Source of the DNA: CAVVFX01 sp963777595
GTDB taxonomy: Bacteria; Acidobacteriota; Terriglobia; Bryobacterales; Bryobacteraceae
NCBI GenBank assembly: GCA_963777595.1
Contig: CAVZRE010000050.1
Span: forward strand, 17,192-81,191
Direction of reading: 5' to 3'
DNA: 64,000 nucleotides
Both the position numbers and the translations under genes were made by a program. Positions 8,652 to 16,967 of the stretch are shown one piece after another (position 1 is the stretch's first letter; each line of letters opens with the position of its first letter). The notes under the pieces were generated by a model. The model ran no database searches. It saw only the letters and a list, made by a program, of their open reading frames with translations, and had not been told where the DNA came from.

Positions 8652-10091
8652 TTACACAAGCAGTTTTTGTACGACTTTGCCTTCCAAGTCGGTTAACCGG
8701 AAATCCCGGCCCATGTATTGGTAAGTCAGCCGCGTATGTTCCATTCCCAGGCGGTTCAGAATGGTCGCCTGCAGATCGTGAACGTGGATGGGATCTTCTG
8801 TGATGTGGAAACAGAGGTCGTCGGTAGCGCCAACCACAGTCCCCGCTTTCACGCCGCCACCCGCCATCCACATACTGTACGCCACCGGATGGTGGTCGCG
8901 CCCTGCGCTGGCGGCATCTTCCGGCTTGCGGATCTCGCTCATCGGAGTGCGGCCGAATTCGCCGCCCCATACCACCAGCGTCGAATCCAACAGGCCGCGT
9001 TGCTTCAGGTCCTTGATCAACGCCGCGGTCGGCTGATCGGTCATGTCGCAGTTCTGCTTGAGCTTCTTATTCAAATCCGTGTGATCGTCCCAACTAGCGT
9101 GCATCATCATCACGAAACGCACACCGCGTTCCACCATGCGCCGGGCCAGCAAACAGTTCGTCCCGAATTTCTTAGTGGGCTCCTTGTTGACGCCGTACAT
9201 CTCCAGAGTCTCGGGAGACTCCTTGGAAAAATCAACCAGTTCCGGTCCGGCCATCTGCATCCGAAACGCCAACTCATAGGAGTTGATTCGGGCGGCGATC
9301 TCCGGGTCACCCTTCTGCTCCATATGAAACGCGTTGAGATCGCGCATTGCATCCAGATCCATGCGTTGCCGGTCTCGGGTGATGCCGGCCGGATTCGACA
9401 GGTACAAGATTGGATCGCCGGAATTGCGCAGGATCGTGCCCTGGTAGGTCGAAGGCAGAAAGCCGCTCGAATAATTCGACGCGCCGCCGCTGGTGCCCGC
9501 GCCCGAGGCCAGCACGACGAAGCCCGGCAGATTCTGCGACTCACTGCCCAAGCCGTAAGTCACCCAAGCGCCCATCGTCGGCCGCCCGACTTGCGTGGTG
9601 CCGCTGAACAGGAGCAACTGTCCCGGGTGATGATTGAAGGCGTCCGTATGCATGGAGCGAACCAGGCAGATATCATCGGCGACACTGCTGAGGTGCGGCA
9701 GATAATCGGAGATCTCCATACCGCACTGGCCGCGCGGCGCGAATTTTCGCTGGCTCGCCATCACCGCAGCGGTCGGCTTGATGAACGCCAGTTGCAGATC
9801 CTTAGTCAGCGACGCGGGCAGCGGCTTGCCATCCCACTTGGTCAACTCCGGCTTCGGGTCGAACAGATCGAGTTGGCTGGGACCGCCCTCCATGAACATG
9901 AAGATCACGTTCTTGGCCTTGGCCGGAAACATCGGCGGTTTCGGCGCCAGAGGATTGGCGGTGGCTGCCGCCGTGGCTCCATAGCCATCCTTCTGCAGCA
10001 GGTCTGCGAGTGCAGCGATGCCGACGCCCCCGGCGCAATCGCGAAAGAAATTCCGGCGTGACAAAATGCGGCGATACTGCTCGAGTTCCAT
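8652..10091 (-). CDS. DUF1501 domain protein (sulfatase-like fold), Tat-exported
   Basis: A 479-residue protein of the DUF1501 family, distantly related to alkaline phosphatase/sulfatase enzymes. The N-terminus has SRRNFFRDCAGGVGIAAL, a Tat-type signal. Family motifs are FMFMEGGPSQLDLFDPKPEL, MHTDAFNHHPGQLLLFSGTT, VVWGGEFGRTP and GRDHHPVAYSMWMAGGGV. In Planctomycetes and Acidobacteria such genes nearly always lie next to a PSD1/DUF1549-DUF1553 cytochrome gene; here only 5 bases separate it from that upstream gene, so they form one operon. The biochemical role of the pair is unproven; a part in polysaccharide or sulfated glycan degradation is often suspected. Confidence 0.9.
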   Translation of the reverse strand: MELEQYRRILSRRNFFRDCAGGVGIAALADLLQKDGYGATAAATANPLAPKPPMFPAKAKNVIFMFMEGGPSQLDLFDPKPELTKWDGKPLPASLTKDLQLAFIKPTAAVMASQRKFAPRGQCGMEISDYLPHLSSVADDICLVRSMHTDAFNHHPGQLLLFSGTTQVGRPTMGAWVTYGLGSESQNLPGFVVLASGAGTSGGASNYSSGFLPSTYQGTILRNSGDPILYLSNPAGITRDRQRMDLDAMRDLNAFHMEQKGDPEIAARINSYELAFRMQMAGPELVDFSKESPETLEMYGVNKEPTKKFGTNCLLARRMVERGVRFVMMMHASWDDHTDLNKKLKQNCDMTDQPTAALIKDLKQRGLLDSTLVVWGGEFGRTPMSEIRKPEDAASAGRDHHPVAYSMWMAGGGVKAGTVVGATDDLCFHITEDPIHVHDLQATILNRLGMEHTRLTYQYMGRDFRLTDLEGKVVQKLLV

Positions 10092-10096
10092 GATTT

Positions 10097-12487
10097 CTAT
10101 TCCCGGGTGATAAATTCGTCAAGATTCAGAAGCACGCGACTGATGCCAGTCCAATCCTGCTCCTTATCAAAATAAGTGGCAAGGCGATCCTTCTCATGAG
10201 CCGTGGGTTTGCGCCCCAGGCATAATTCGAAGGCATAATTCAACCGGTCGTTAAAACTTGTTCCCGGCGCTTGTCCTTCCACTCGTTTCGCCAGCGCGCC
10301 GGCCGCCTCGAAAAACACCGGATCATTCAGGAGGTTGAGCGACTGCAGCGGTGTATTGGAAATGCGGCGGCGAGGGCAAGCCAGATCCGAATCCGGTTCA
10401 TCGAAGTTGACCAGGAACGGATAAGGCGTGGTTCGCTGGTAATGAACATAGAGCCCGCGCCGGTATTTCAACTTACCTGGCGATTCCGCGTACTTGGTTG
10501 TAGTTCTCGCGTAACCCAACTCGTTCACCCCGTCCGGCTGAGGCGGCTTCACGCTGCGTCCGCCGATTTCGTCGTTCAACAGACCGCTGGCAGCCAACGC
10601 TTCATCGCGGATGGACTCCGCCGGGAGCCGAACGCGCGACTGCCGGGCGAGAAGGAGGTTCGCGGGATCTTTCGACTCCAGGTCCGGGCGAGCATCGGAG
10701 GACTGGCGATAGGTTGCCGACAGCGCAATCTCGCGCAGAATTCGTTTCATGCTCCAGCCGTTTTGAAACTCGCCGGCGAGATAATCGAGCAATTCGGGAT
10801 GGGAGGGCTTGTCCCCCTGCGTTCCGAAATCTTCGGAGGTATTGACGATTCCATGGCCGAACATTTCCTGCCACAAACGGTTCACTTCAACTCTCGCCAC
10901 CAATGGATTGTCGGGGGCCATCGTCCATTTCGCGAGTTCGAGGCGTGTGGTGGCGTGGGCGGGCGGGAGGAATGACGGTGTTCCGGGGTCGACTTCCGGT
11001 CCCTCGTTCTTGTAATCGCCACGCAACGCAATATATGTGACCGGCCGGAGCGGGTCGTCCTCCATCGCATAAGCCTGGGTGAACGGCGGGAGAGTCTTGG
11101 CCAGTGCGTCCAGTTTGGCCCGCAATTCCTTCATCTGCGGACCAACGGGCGATCCCTTGATGAGCACCGGAAACGATCCACGGACGAAATAGCTGGTCAG
11201 CGCCCTCTGCTCACGCTCGCTACGCTCCGCCGGCGGCTTGCGAATGGTCCGTTCCGCGTGGTCGAAACCGGCGCGAAAACCGGTGCACGAAAAGTCCCAA
11301 TCAAGATCCTTCCCGGGATGATCCAACGCACCGATCATGCGCGCCTCCCACAACGCCTGAAGTTCCGGAACGTTGTATTCCTTCAGTAACTCGTTGTACT
11401 TGAGATCATAGGCCGGCTTGGCCTTCAGATATGGATCGAGTTCGCCCGGCAGCGGAGCATCGATATTGGCTTCCATTGCGCGGTTGAAGTACGCGAGGAT
11501 CTGGTAGAAATCCTTTTGCTTGATGGGATCATATTTGTGATCGTGACACTGTGCACAGCGCACGGTCATGCCCAGCCAGACGGTGCCGAAGGTTCCCGTA
11601 CGATCTACCAGTTGTTCGAACCGCGTCTCACGCTGGTCAACGCCCGCCTCACGATTCGTCAGCGTCTGGCGAAAGAAACCGGTCGCAACCTTCTGTTCGA
11701 CGGTTGCATTCGGCAACTCATCGCCCGCGATCTGCTCAATTGAGAACTCGTCGTACGGCATGTCACGATTGAGCGCTTCAATCACCCATTGCCGATATCG
11801 CCATGCCCATGGACGCTCCAGATCCTTTTCGTAGCCGTCACTATCGGCGTAGTGGGCCAGGTCCAACCAGTAGCGCGCCCATTTTTCTCCGTAGTGTGGA
11901 GATGCGAGTAACCGGTCGACCACGCGTTCATAGGCATCGGGCCGTTTGTCGTCCAGAAAATCCTGGACTTCTTTCGGAGCCGGCGGCAGCCCTGTCAGAT
12001 CGAGAGTGACTCGACGGAGCAAAGTGGCCTGGTCGGCGGGCGGCGACGGCTTTATCCCCTCGGCTTTGAGCTTTGCGAGGATGAACTGGTCAATATCATG
12101 CGCGCCGGCCGGACGCCGGATCGGCTGCAACGACCATAATCCAACGTGTGAGCTGCCGGGCCAATTCGCCCCTGCATCGATCCACGAGCGCAACGACGCG
12201 ATCTCGGCTGCGGTGAGGTGCGGACCGCCCGGGGGCATGAATTTACCATTCTTGCCGGTCACCATATCCATCAGGCGGCTATGTGCCGCATCGCCTGGCT
12301 GAATCGCTCGCAAGGCAGCCTGCGGATCGTCGAAGCGCAGATTTTTCATCTGCACTTGCGGCCCATGGCAGGCATAGCAATGTTGCTTGAGGACCGGCTG
12401 AATATCGCGGGCGTAATCGGGCGTCGCAGCCTGGGCCAGGGCCGCCGGGAGCAGAAAGCCACAGCCCGCCAGGAAAAACAACCGCAT
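10097..12487 (-). CDS. PSD1 and planctomycete cytochrome c domain protein (DUF1549/DUF1553)
   Basis: Exported protein of about 796 residues. The start at 12487 was chosen because it gives a clean signal peptide (MRLFFLAGCGFLLPAALAQA); the frame is open further upstream without such a signal. The PSCyt1 domain follows with a c-type heme site, QHCYACHGPQ. DUF1549 contains LTGLPPAPKEVQDFL, and a second heme-type CAQCHDHKYDPI sits mid-protein. The C-terminal DUF1553 has NPLVARVEVNRLWQEMFG, FGTQGDKPSHPELLDYLA and RRISNTPLQSLNLLNDP. It is the upstream partner of the DUF1501 gene, and the two are probably transcribed together. Confidence 0.9.
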   Translation of the reverse strand: MRLFFLAGCGFLLPAALAQAATPDYARDIQPVLKQHCYACHGPQVQMKNLRFDDPQAALRAIQPGDAAHSRLMDMVTGKNGKFMPPGGPHLTAAEIASLRSWIDAGANWPGSSHVGLWSLQPIRRPAGAHDIDQFILAKLKAEGIKPSPPADQATLLRRVTLDLTGLPPAPKEVQDFLDDKRPDAYERVVDRLLASPHYGEKWARYWLDLAHYADSDGYEKDLERPWAWRYRQWVIEALNRDMPYDEFSIEQIAGDELPNATVEQKVATGFFRQTLTNREAGVDQRETRFEQLVDRTGTFGTVWLGMTVRCAQCHDHKYDPIKQKDFYQILAYFNRAMEANIDAPLPGELDPYLKAKPAYDLKYNELLKEYNVPELQALWEARMIGALDHPGKDLDWDFSCTGFRAGFDHAERTIRKPPAERSEREQRALTSYFVRGSFPVLIKGSPVGPQMKELRAKLDALAKTLPPFTQAYAMEDDPLRPVTYIALRGDYKNEGPEVDPGTPSFLPPAHATTRLELAKWTMAPDNPLVARVEVNRLWQEMFGHGIVNTSEDFGTQGDKPSHPELLDYLAGEFQNGWSMKRILREIALSATYRQSSDARPDLESKDPANLLLARQSRVRLPAESIRDEALAASGLLNDEIGGRSVKPPQPDGVNELGYARTTTKYAESPGKLKYRRGLYVHYQRTTPYPFLVNFDEPDSDLACPRRRISNTPLQSLNLLNDPVFFEAAGALAKRVEGQAPGTSFNDRLNYAFELCLGRKPTAHEKDRLATYFDKEQDWTGISRVLLNLDEFITRE

Positions 12488-12607
12488 AAAGAGAACTATA
12501 GCGCGTCTGTGGGCAGGCTTCAGCCCAGTGCCGCATAGTACAGGTGACGCTCGGGTCGGCCTGACTGTGGCGCAACGAGCCTGAACAATCAACGAAGTGC
12601 GGGTCCT

Positions 12608-12648
12608 GCGCTCCTGGGGGCCCCGGCCGGACGCGGAGTAAGCCCCAC
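12608..12648. repeat. Diverged copy of the 41-bp paired-hairpin element
   Basis: In the gap between the PSD1 gene and the Gfo/Idh/MocA gene. It is 41 bases from GCG to CCCAC and shares CCTGGGGG with the better copies, but both stems are eroded. Membership is tentative. Confidence 0.35.
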
Positions 12649-12696
12649 ATTCCTTGAAGATAGGGGAAGCAGCGAATTTCGCTTCAGCCCTTCGCT

Positions 12697-13833
12697 TCAG
12701 CCCTCCTTCAACACCTCTGCCCAGGTGACTTCCTGGCGTTTCTCCGCAGCCATCCTGCCCAGGATAGAAGTCAGAGTCGCATCCACAGCATCTTTCGCCA
12801 TGGAATACGGCTTCTGGTCGACGATGCTGGTGAAGAACGCCTCCACCGCGTCATTGGTGATCTCGCGTTTGGACTCCACTTTCGTGGGATCTTTCTTACC
12901 GGCCTCGAACCAGCTGTAATAAGTCCGCGTGGTCTCGAGCACGCCCTTGGTACCGACGAACTGCTCCCTCACATCCCAGTAAGGAGAGGCCGGAAGCTGA
13001 GTGCCCATCAACCATCCTTTCAGCCCGTTGGGATATTCGTACGTGATGTTGTAATGGTCGTTATTATCCCCGTTCTTGCGCGCCTTACGTCCGCCATCGC
13101 CAATGGCTTTCAGCGGATGGGACTTGGCGAACCAATTGAGGACATCGAGGCCATGGCAATCCTGTTCCACGATGAAATCGCCCGAGGTTTCTTTGTTCAT
13201 GCCCCATCGGCGTATCTTGGCTTCGGCCGGATCCATCGGCGCCAGCGGTCTGCCCGCAAAGACATTGCCGGCCAGGATCCAATAACTGATCATCAGGTTG
13301 AGGTCTCCGAGCATACCGTAGCGGAGCATCTTCAGAGCCGCCAAATACTCCGGGCTGAAGCGCTGCTGAAAGCCGAACGCCACAGTCCTCGATTTGTCGA
13401 CTGCCTCGGCGGCCTTCATCAGACGCAGGACGCCTTTCACATCCGCGCCGGCCGGCTTTTCGCAATAAATATGTTTGCCGGACTTTGATGCCGCTTCGAA
13501 ATGTTCGGGGTGCAGGTATACGGGAGTCGCAATGAGCACCGCGTCAATGCTCCTGTCGGCTAATAGTACGTTAAGGTCCTTCGTCGCCGGAATATTGGCT
13601 GCACCGGGAATCTGGGTCTTGGCTAGATCCAGGCGATCCGGATAGATATCGCAAATCATGGCCAAGCGGGCTCTTGGATCTTTGGTCATGAGGCCGCCGA
13701 CGTAGCGTCCGCGTCCCCCGGTCCCGATGATCCCGAAGGACACCGCGGAATTGGCCTGATAGCCAAAGGCGACAGCAGGCGTAACGATCGTCAGCCCGGC
13801 GGTGATGGCTTGACGGCGAGTAACTTCATCCAT
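12697..13833 (-). CDS. Gfo/Idh/MocA family NAD(P)-dependent oxidoreductase
   Basis: A 378-residue oxidoreductase that probably acts on a sugar or sugar-derived polyol. After a short N-terminal segment (TRRQAITAGLTIVTPAVA), which looks like a Tat signal or anchor, comes the Rossmann motif FGIIGTGGRGRYVGGL. The GFO_IDH_MocA core has HIYCEKPAG with the catalytic Lys near residue 130, and FGFQQRFSPEYL. The C-terminal domain contains GDFIVEQDCHGLDVLNWF. This secreted, planctomycete/acidobacterial subtype is common near DUF1501/PSD1 genes. It is separated from the PSD1 gene by about 200 bases and may or may not share its transcript. Confidence 0.88.
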   Translation of the reverse strand: MDEVTRRQAITAGLTIVTPAVAFGYQANSAVSFGIIGTGGRGRYVGGLMTKDPRARLAMICDIYPDRLDLAKTQIPGAANIPATKDLNVLLADRSIDAVLIATPVYLHPEHFEAASKSGKHIYCEKPAGADVKGVLRLMKAAEAVDKSRTVAFGFQQRFSPEYLAALKMLRYGMLGDLNLMISYWILAGNVFAGRPLAPMDPAEAKIRRWGMNKETSGDFIVEQDCHGLDVLNWFAKSHPLKAIGDGGRKARKNGDNNDHYNITYEYPNGLKGWLMGTQLPASPYWDVREQFVGTKGVLETTRTYYSWFEAGKKDPTKVESKREITNDAVEAFFTSIVDQKPYSMAKDAVDATLTSILGRMAAEKRQEVTWAEVLKEG

Positions 13834-13979
13834 AATGGACCTCGATGGTAGTTGGCTGGCTTAGTTCCGAGCGGCCGGACGGCGCTAGGTTGCAACGTGG
13901 CGATAGGATCTGGACCGCGTCGCGTAAGTTCGCAAACGAGATGTGTAAACGACCATCATATATCGAGGCGAGCCACGGA

Positions 13980-15011
13980 TTAGAAGAATTCTACGTCGAT
14001 CTGCTCATGCTCGGCGGCTACCTTCTCTCCTAGCGCGGCAGCATGCACCGACCGCTCACTGTGCATGGTGTACGATCCTGACAGTAACTCGGTAGCTTTG
14101 GATTTGCGGATTTCGGAAGGAGCCTTCCGGCCGAGCGGTTCCAACTGTTCGTCGATGGCGTGATGCATCGACTGCAAAGCTTCGACGATATGACCGATGC
14201 GTTGGCCAAGGCGGTCCTGGAACTGCATCGTTTGCACGGCGGCGGCGATTTCTTCGGCCAGTGCTTCGCTTCGCTCACCCGCAGAGGCGACCGATCGCCG
14301 CATATTTCCATGGGCGCTCTCCAAGTGGCCGAGCGCATCCTGAACCTGATCCTGAAGTTCGGCAATCCGGCTGCGGTCGGCGCAGGCCATCCCACCAACC
14401 TCCGTTTCAGCCGCTTTGGCATCGCCCGACAGGCTGAGAATCGTCGCCCGAATGTCTTCAGTAATTTCCTGGCTCCTGCGGGCTTGGGTCCAAAGCTCCT
14501 GAGCCACGATCTCGAAGCCGGCTCCCCTCTCGCCGATGTGCGCGGCTTCAATCTTGGCATTAAGGGCCAGGATGGTATTGCCGAAGGCTATGCGGTCGAC
14601 GTCAGCCAATGCGCGCACGATCCGGTCCATGTTCTGTTCGATGGAATCCATGCGCTCTACCAGTTTGCGGCAGATCTCGCTGTCACCCACGATGCGGTCA
14701 AGCAAGTCTTCGAGCGTCGTACGCGAAGTAGACAGTAAGGCGCCGACTCCGGCTGGGGCACCCTCACCTTCAGAACTCCCGACGAGCCGGGATGCCTCAT
14801 TTACCCCTTCGCGCGCTCTCTCCACCATGCGTTGAAAATTTCCGCCCACCTGAGTGACGGCCTGCTCCATCAACTGGTTGGCGTTGCGCAGTTGAGCGTC
14901 AACGACGGGCAACATTGGAAGCTGAGCCTCCACAACATCTTTCAGCTGCTCCAGACGCCTGGCGCGGCTCCAGCCGAAGACGATGACCCGGACCCATGTC
15001 CCGAAGTTCAT
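13980..15011 (-). CDS. Soluble methyl-accepting chemotaxis-like protein with CheZ-like motif
   Basis: Cytoplasmic coiled-coil signalling protein of about 343 residues. The ATG at 15011 was chosen: it has GGAG 8 bases upstream, whereas the frame only extends to a TTG beyond it. There is no transmembrane segment or ligand-binding domain. Residues ~30-110 are helical. Residues ~151-172 carry the chemoreceptor hairpin region (LNAKIEAAHIGERGAGFEIV), which in family members contacts CheA/CheW. Residues ~264-270 read FQDRLGQ, matching the FQDxxGQ helix of CheZ phosphatases whose DxxxQ residues dephosphorylate CheY-P. No chemotaxis genes are adjacent. It may be a signal sink or phosphatase rather than a classical receptor. 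Confidence 0.7.
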   Translation of the reverse strand: MNFGTWVRVIVFGWSRARRLEQLKDVVEAQLPMLPVVDAQLRNANQLMEQAVTQVGGNFQRMVERAREGVNEASRLVGSSEGEGAPAGVGALLSTSRTTLEDLLDRIVGDSEICRKLVERMDSIEQNMDRIVRALADVDRIAFGNTILALNAKIEAAHIGERGAGFEIVAQELWTQARRSQEITEDIRATILSLSGDAKAAETEVGGMACADRSRIAELQDQVQDALGHLESAHGNMRRSVASAGERSEALAEEIAAAVQTMQFQDRLGQRIGHIVEALQSMHHAIDEQLEPLGRKAPSEIRKSKATELLSGSYTMHSERSVHAAALGEKVAAEHEQIDVEFF

Positions 15012-15222
15012 CTGACAGGCTCCGGGACGGGGGCGGGGAGGCGATCCTGCAATAAAGGCCGCATGTTCACTCAATTCTTTTATCGGCTTTGGGGGTGGAT
15101 CTCTTTAGGCCGGCGGCAGATAATTCACCAGAAAGCGCGTTTAGCGGTGCTGACGGAACCGCAGAACAGGTCGCCTTTCCAGGGCAATCCGGCCCTCGCT
15201 CGCCGTGGCCGGTTCTGGTTGA

Positions 15223-15252
15223 TTGACTCCCCCCCGCTACGTATGTTAAGTT
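15223..15252 (+). promoter_or_regulatory. Possible promoter of the ATP synthase operon
   Basis: TTGACT at 15223-15228 and TAAGTT at 15247-15252 with an 18-base spacer, 37 bases ahead of the atpF start. This is a weak match based on sequence alone. Confidence 0.3.
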
Positions 15253-15288
15253 CTTTAGTTAATCGCACTTCGCCGTTTTCCCTAAATC

Positions 15289-15738
15289 ATGGAAGCAACT
15301 TTACATGCGCTGGGTCGCATAGTGCTCTTCGGGCTGCCGACCTCCTTTCTGGTGATTCTGTTATGTATTTACCTGAAAGCAATGTACTTCAAGCCGTTTC
15401 AGAAAATGCTGGCCGCTCGCTACGAGGCTACTGAGGGAGCCCGTAAGGCGGCCGAGGAAAGCCTTGCCCGGACCAATGCCAAAGCCCAGGAATTCGACGC
15501 GGCCTTGCAACAGGCCCGCCAAGAAATCTATTCCGAACAGGAACAGTATTTGAAAAAATTGCGCGATCAACAGGCATCCGAGACTGAGGCGGCCTTACGC
15601 GCCGCGGAAGCCCGTCTGGCCCAAGCCCGTGAGCAACTCGCAGCCGACGCGGCTTCCGCCCGGTCGAGCCTGGCGGCACAAGCCGACGTTCTGGCTTCAC
15701 AAATCGCCGACGCGATCCTGAACGGGAGGGCCGCTTGA
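15289..15738 (+). CDS. atpF: F0F1 ATP synthase subunit b
   Basis: Peripheral stalk subunit b of the F-type ATP synthase, 149 residues. It has one N-terminal membrane helix (IVLFGLPTSFLVILLCIYL) followed by a long Ala/Glu/Gln-rich coiled coil (ARYEATEGARKAAEESLART onward) that reaches to the delta subunit. It is first in the operon here and overlaps the next gene, a second b-type subunit, by 4 bases. The pairing of two different b subunits is as in cyanobacteria and several other phyla. The genes for subunits a and c, which normally precede b, are not present upstream. Confidence 0.88.
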   Translation: MEATLHALGRIVLFGLPTSFLVILLCIYLKAMYFKPFQKMLAARYEATEGARKAAEESLARTNAKAQEFDAALQQARQEIYSEQEQYLKKLRDQQASETEAALRAAEARLAQAREQLAADAASARSSLAAQADVLASQIADAILNGRAA

Positions 15739-16325
15739 AAAGATTCGCGGCACTCTTCATGGGCTTGGGGCTTTGCCTCGCGCCGCTGGCTTTCGCCGAA
15801 GAAGGGAAAGGCGAGAAGAAGGCCGAGTCGGAGCCGAGCATGGTCTGGGAACTGGTGAATTTCGCTATCCTGGCTGGTCTTGCGGGCTATTATTCGGTAA
15901 AAAAAGGCGGACCGTTTTTTAACGCGCGAGCCGCGGACATCCGCAAAGGGATCGACGACGCGGAAAAGATCAAGGCGGAATCGGATGCGAAGATTTCCGC
16001 CATCAACAGCAAGTTGGGCCGTCTGGACTCCGAGATTGCCTCCTTGCGGGAATCCGCGGGCTCCGAACGCAGGGCAGCGGAACAACGGTTGAAAGAAGAA
16101 ACGCAACGCGAGATTCAGCGGATCAGCGCGCATGCCGAAGCCGAGATCGATACCGCCGGAAAGAGCGAAAGGGTCGCCCTCCAGCGGTATGCGGCTAAGC
16201 TGGCTCTGGAACTGGCGGAAACCAAAGTGCGGGCGCGGATGAATCCCACTGCCGAAGATGCCCTGGTGCAAGCCTTTGTTCACGGCCTTGGGACTACCAA
16301 CCCGCGACCGCAAACCCACAACTAA
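15735..16325 (+). CDS. F0F1 ATP synthase subunit b' (second b-type subunit)
   Basis: Second peripheral stalk subunit of about 196 residues, starting from a TTG that overlaps the atpF stop. The N-terminus (MKRFAALFMGLGLCLAPLAF) looks like a cleavable signal peptide, followed by a charged stretch and then the membrane segment VWELVNFAILAGLAGYY. The remainder is coiled coil with the typical KKGGPFFNARAADIRKGIDDA start. A signal-like extension on b is also known in some delta-proteobacterial b subunits. It heterodimerises presumably with the product of the preceding gene. Confidence 0.82.
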   Translation: MKRFAALFMGLGLCLAPLAFAEEGKGEKKAESEPSMVWELVNFAILAGLAGYYSVKKGGPFFNARAADIRKGIDDAEKIKAESDAKISAINSKLGRLDSEIASLRESAGSERRAAEQRLKEETQREIQRISAHAEAEIDTAGKSERVALQRYAAKLALELAETKVRARMNPTAEDALVQAFVHGLGTTNPRPQTHN

Positions 16326-16334
16326 AGAAACAGA

Positions 16335-16890
16335 ATGACTTCTTCCGCAGTAGTAACCCGATACGCCAACGCCCTCGCCGACGTCGTCATGGGAGCGGCG
16401 GGCGCGGGTATTGAGCCGGGCGAAGCAGCCGCTCAATTGCGCGCCTTTGCCCAAACGGTCAAGGAAACGCACGACCTGCACAACGTCCTGATCTCGCCGA
16501 GTGTGTCGCTGGCCCGCAAACGAGCGGTGATCTCGAAGATCGCGGAAGTGCAGGGGGCATCGCGGATCGTGCGTAATTTTCTGCTGGTACTGACCGATCA
16601 CCGGCGGCTGGACGCTTTGATGGAAGTCGCGTCGGCTTTCGAGATGATTGTCGACGAGCGGCTCGGTTTTGCGCGCGCGAGCATTCAGTCGGCGGAGGCG
16701 CTACGTCCGGACCAGCAGGATGCGCTGGTGCAGAAGATCTCGGACACTGACAGGCAAGAACGTTCGCCCGACTTACTCGGTGAATCCGGAACTGGTGGGC
16801 GGCGTAGTCGTGAACGTTGGTTCCAAAGTTTACGATGGCTCGGTGCGTGGTCAATTGGCAGCCATCGAGCGGCGGTTGGTTATCGGGTAG
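16335..16890 (+). CDS. atpH: F0F1 ATP synthase subunit delta, one apparent frameshift
   Basis: Delta subunit, which joins the peripheral stalk to the alpha3beta3 head. The N-terminal domain (VVTRYANALADVVMGA) reads in one frame to about 16740. The C-terminal part (LTGKNVRPTYSVNPELVGG through AAIERRLVIG and stop at 16890) reads in the next frame. A GG at 16742-16743 read as a single G would restore SerThrLeuThrGlyLys and one continuous protein of about 184 residues. Because of the shift, the first frame runs on and merges with atpA, which should not be read as a delta-alpha fusion. A sequencing error is the likeliest cause. Confidence 0.85.
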
Positions 16891-16930
16891 CGACCTGGGG
16901 TCGCCACGCGGGCGAGGGTGCCCGGCCCAC
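16890..16930. repeat. 41-bp paired-hairpin element, copy in atpH-atpA gap
   Basis: Two adjacent inverted repeats, GCGACC-TGG-GGTCGC and CGGGC-GAGGGT-GCCCG, ending in CCCAC. It starts on the last base of the atpH stop codon. Same length and layout as the copies at 32874 and 51842. Confidence 0.75.
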
Positions 16931-16967
16931 GATACGTTTAGACAGGAAGTCTGGAGACAGAAGTAGC

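Noticed and set aside
8718..10061. Long open frame on the plus strand opposite the DUF1501 gene
   Set aside because: It mirrors the codon structure of the minus-strand gene, is rich in His/Arg/Gln typical of an antisense shadow, and has no recognisable domain.
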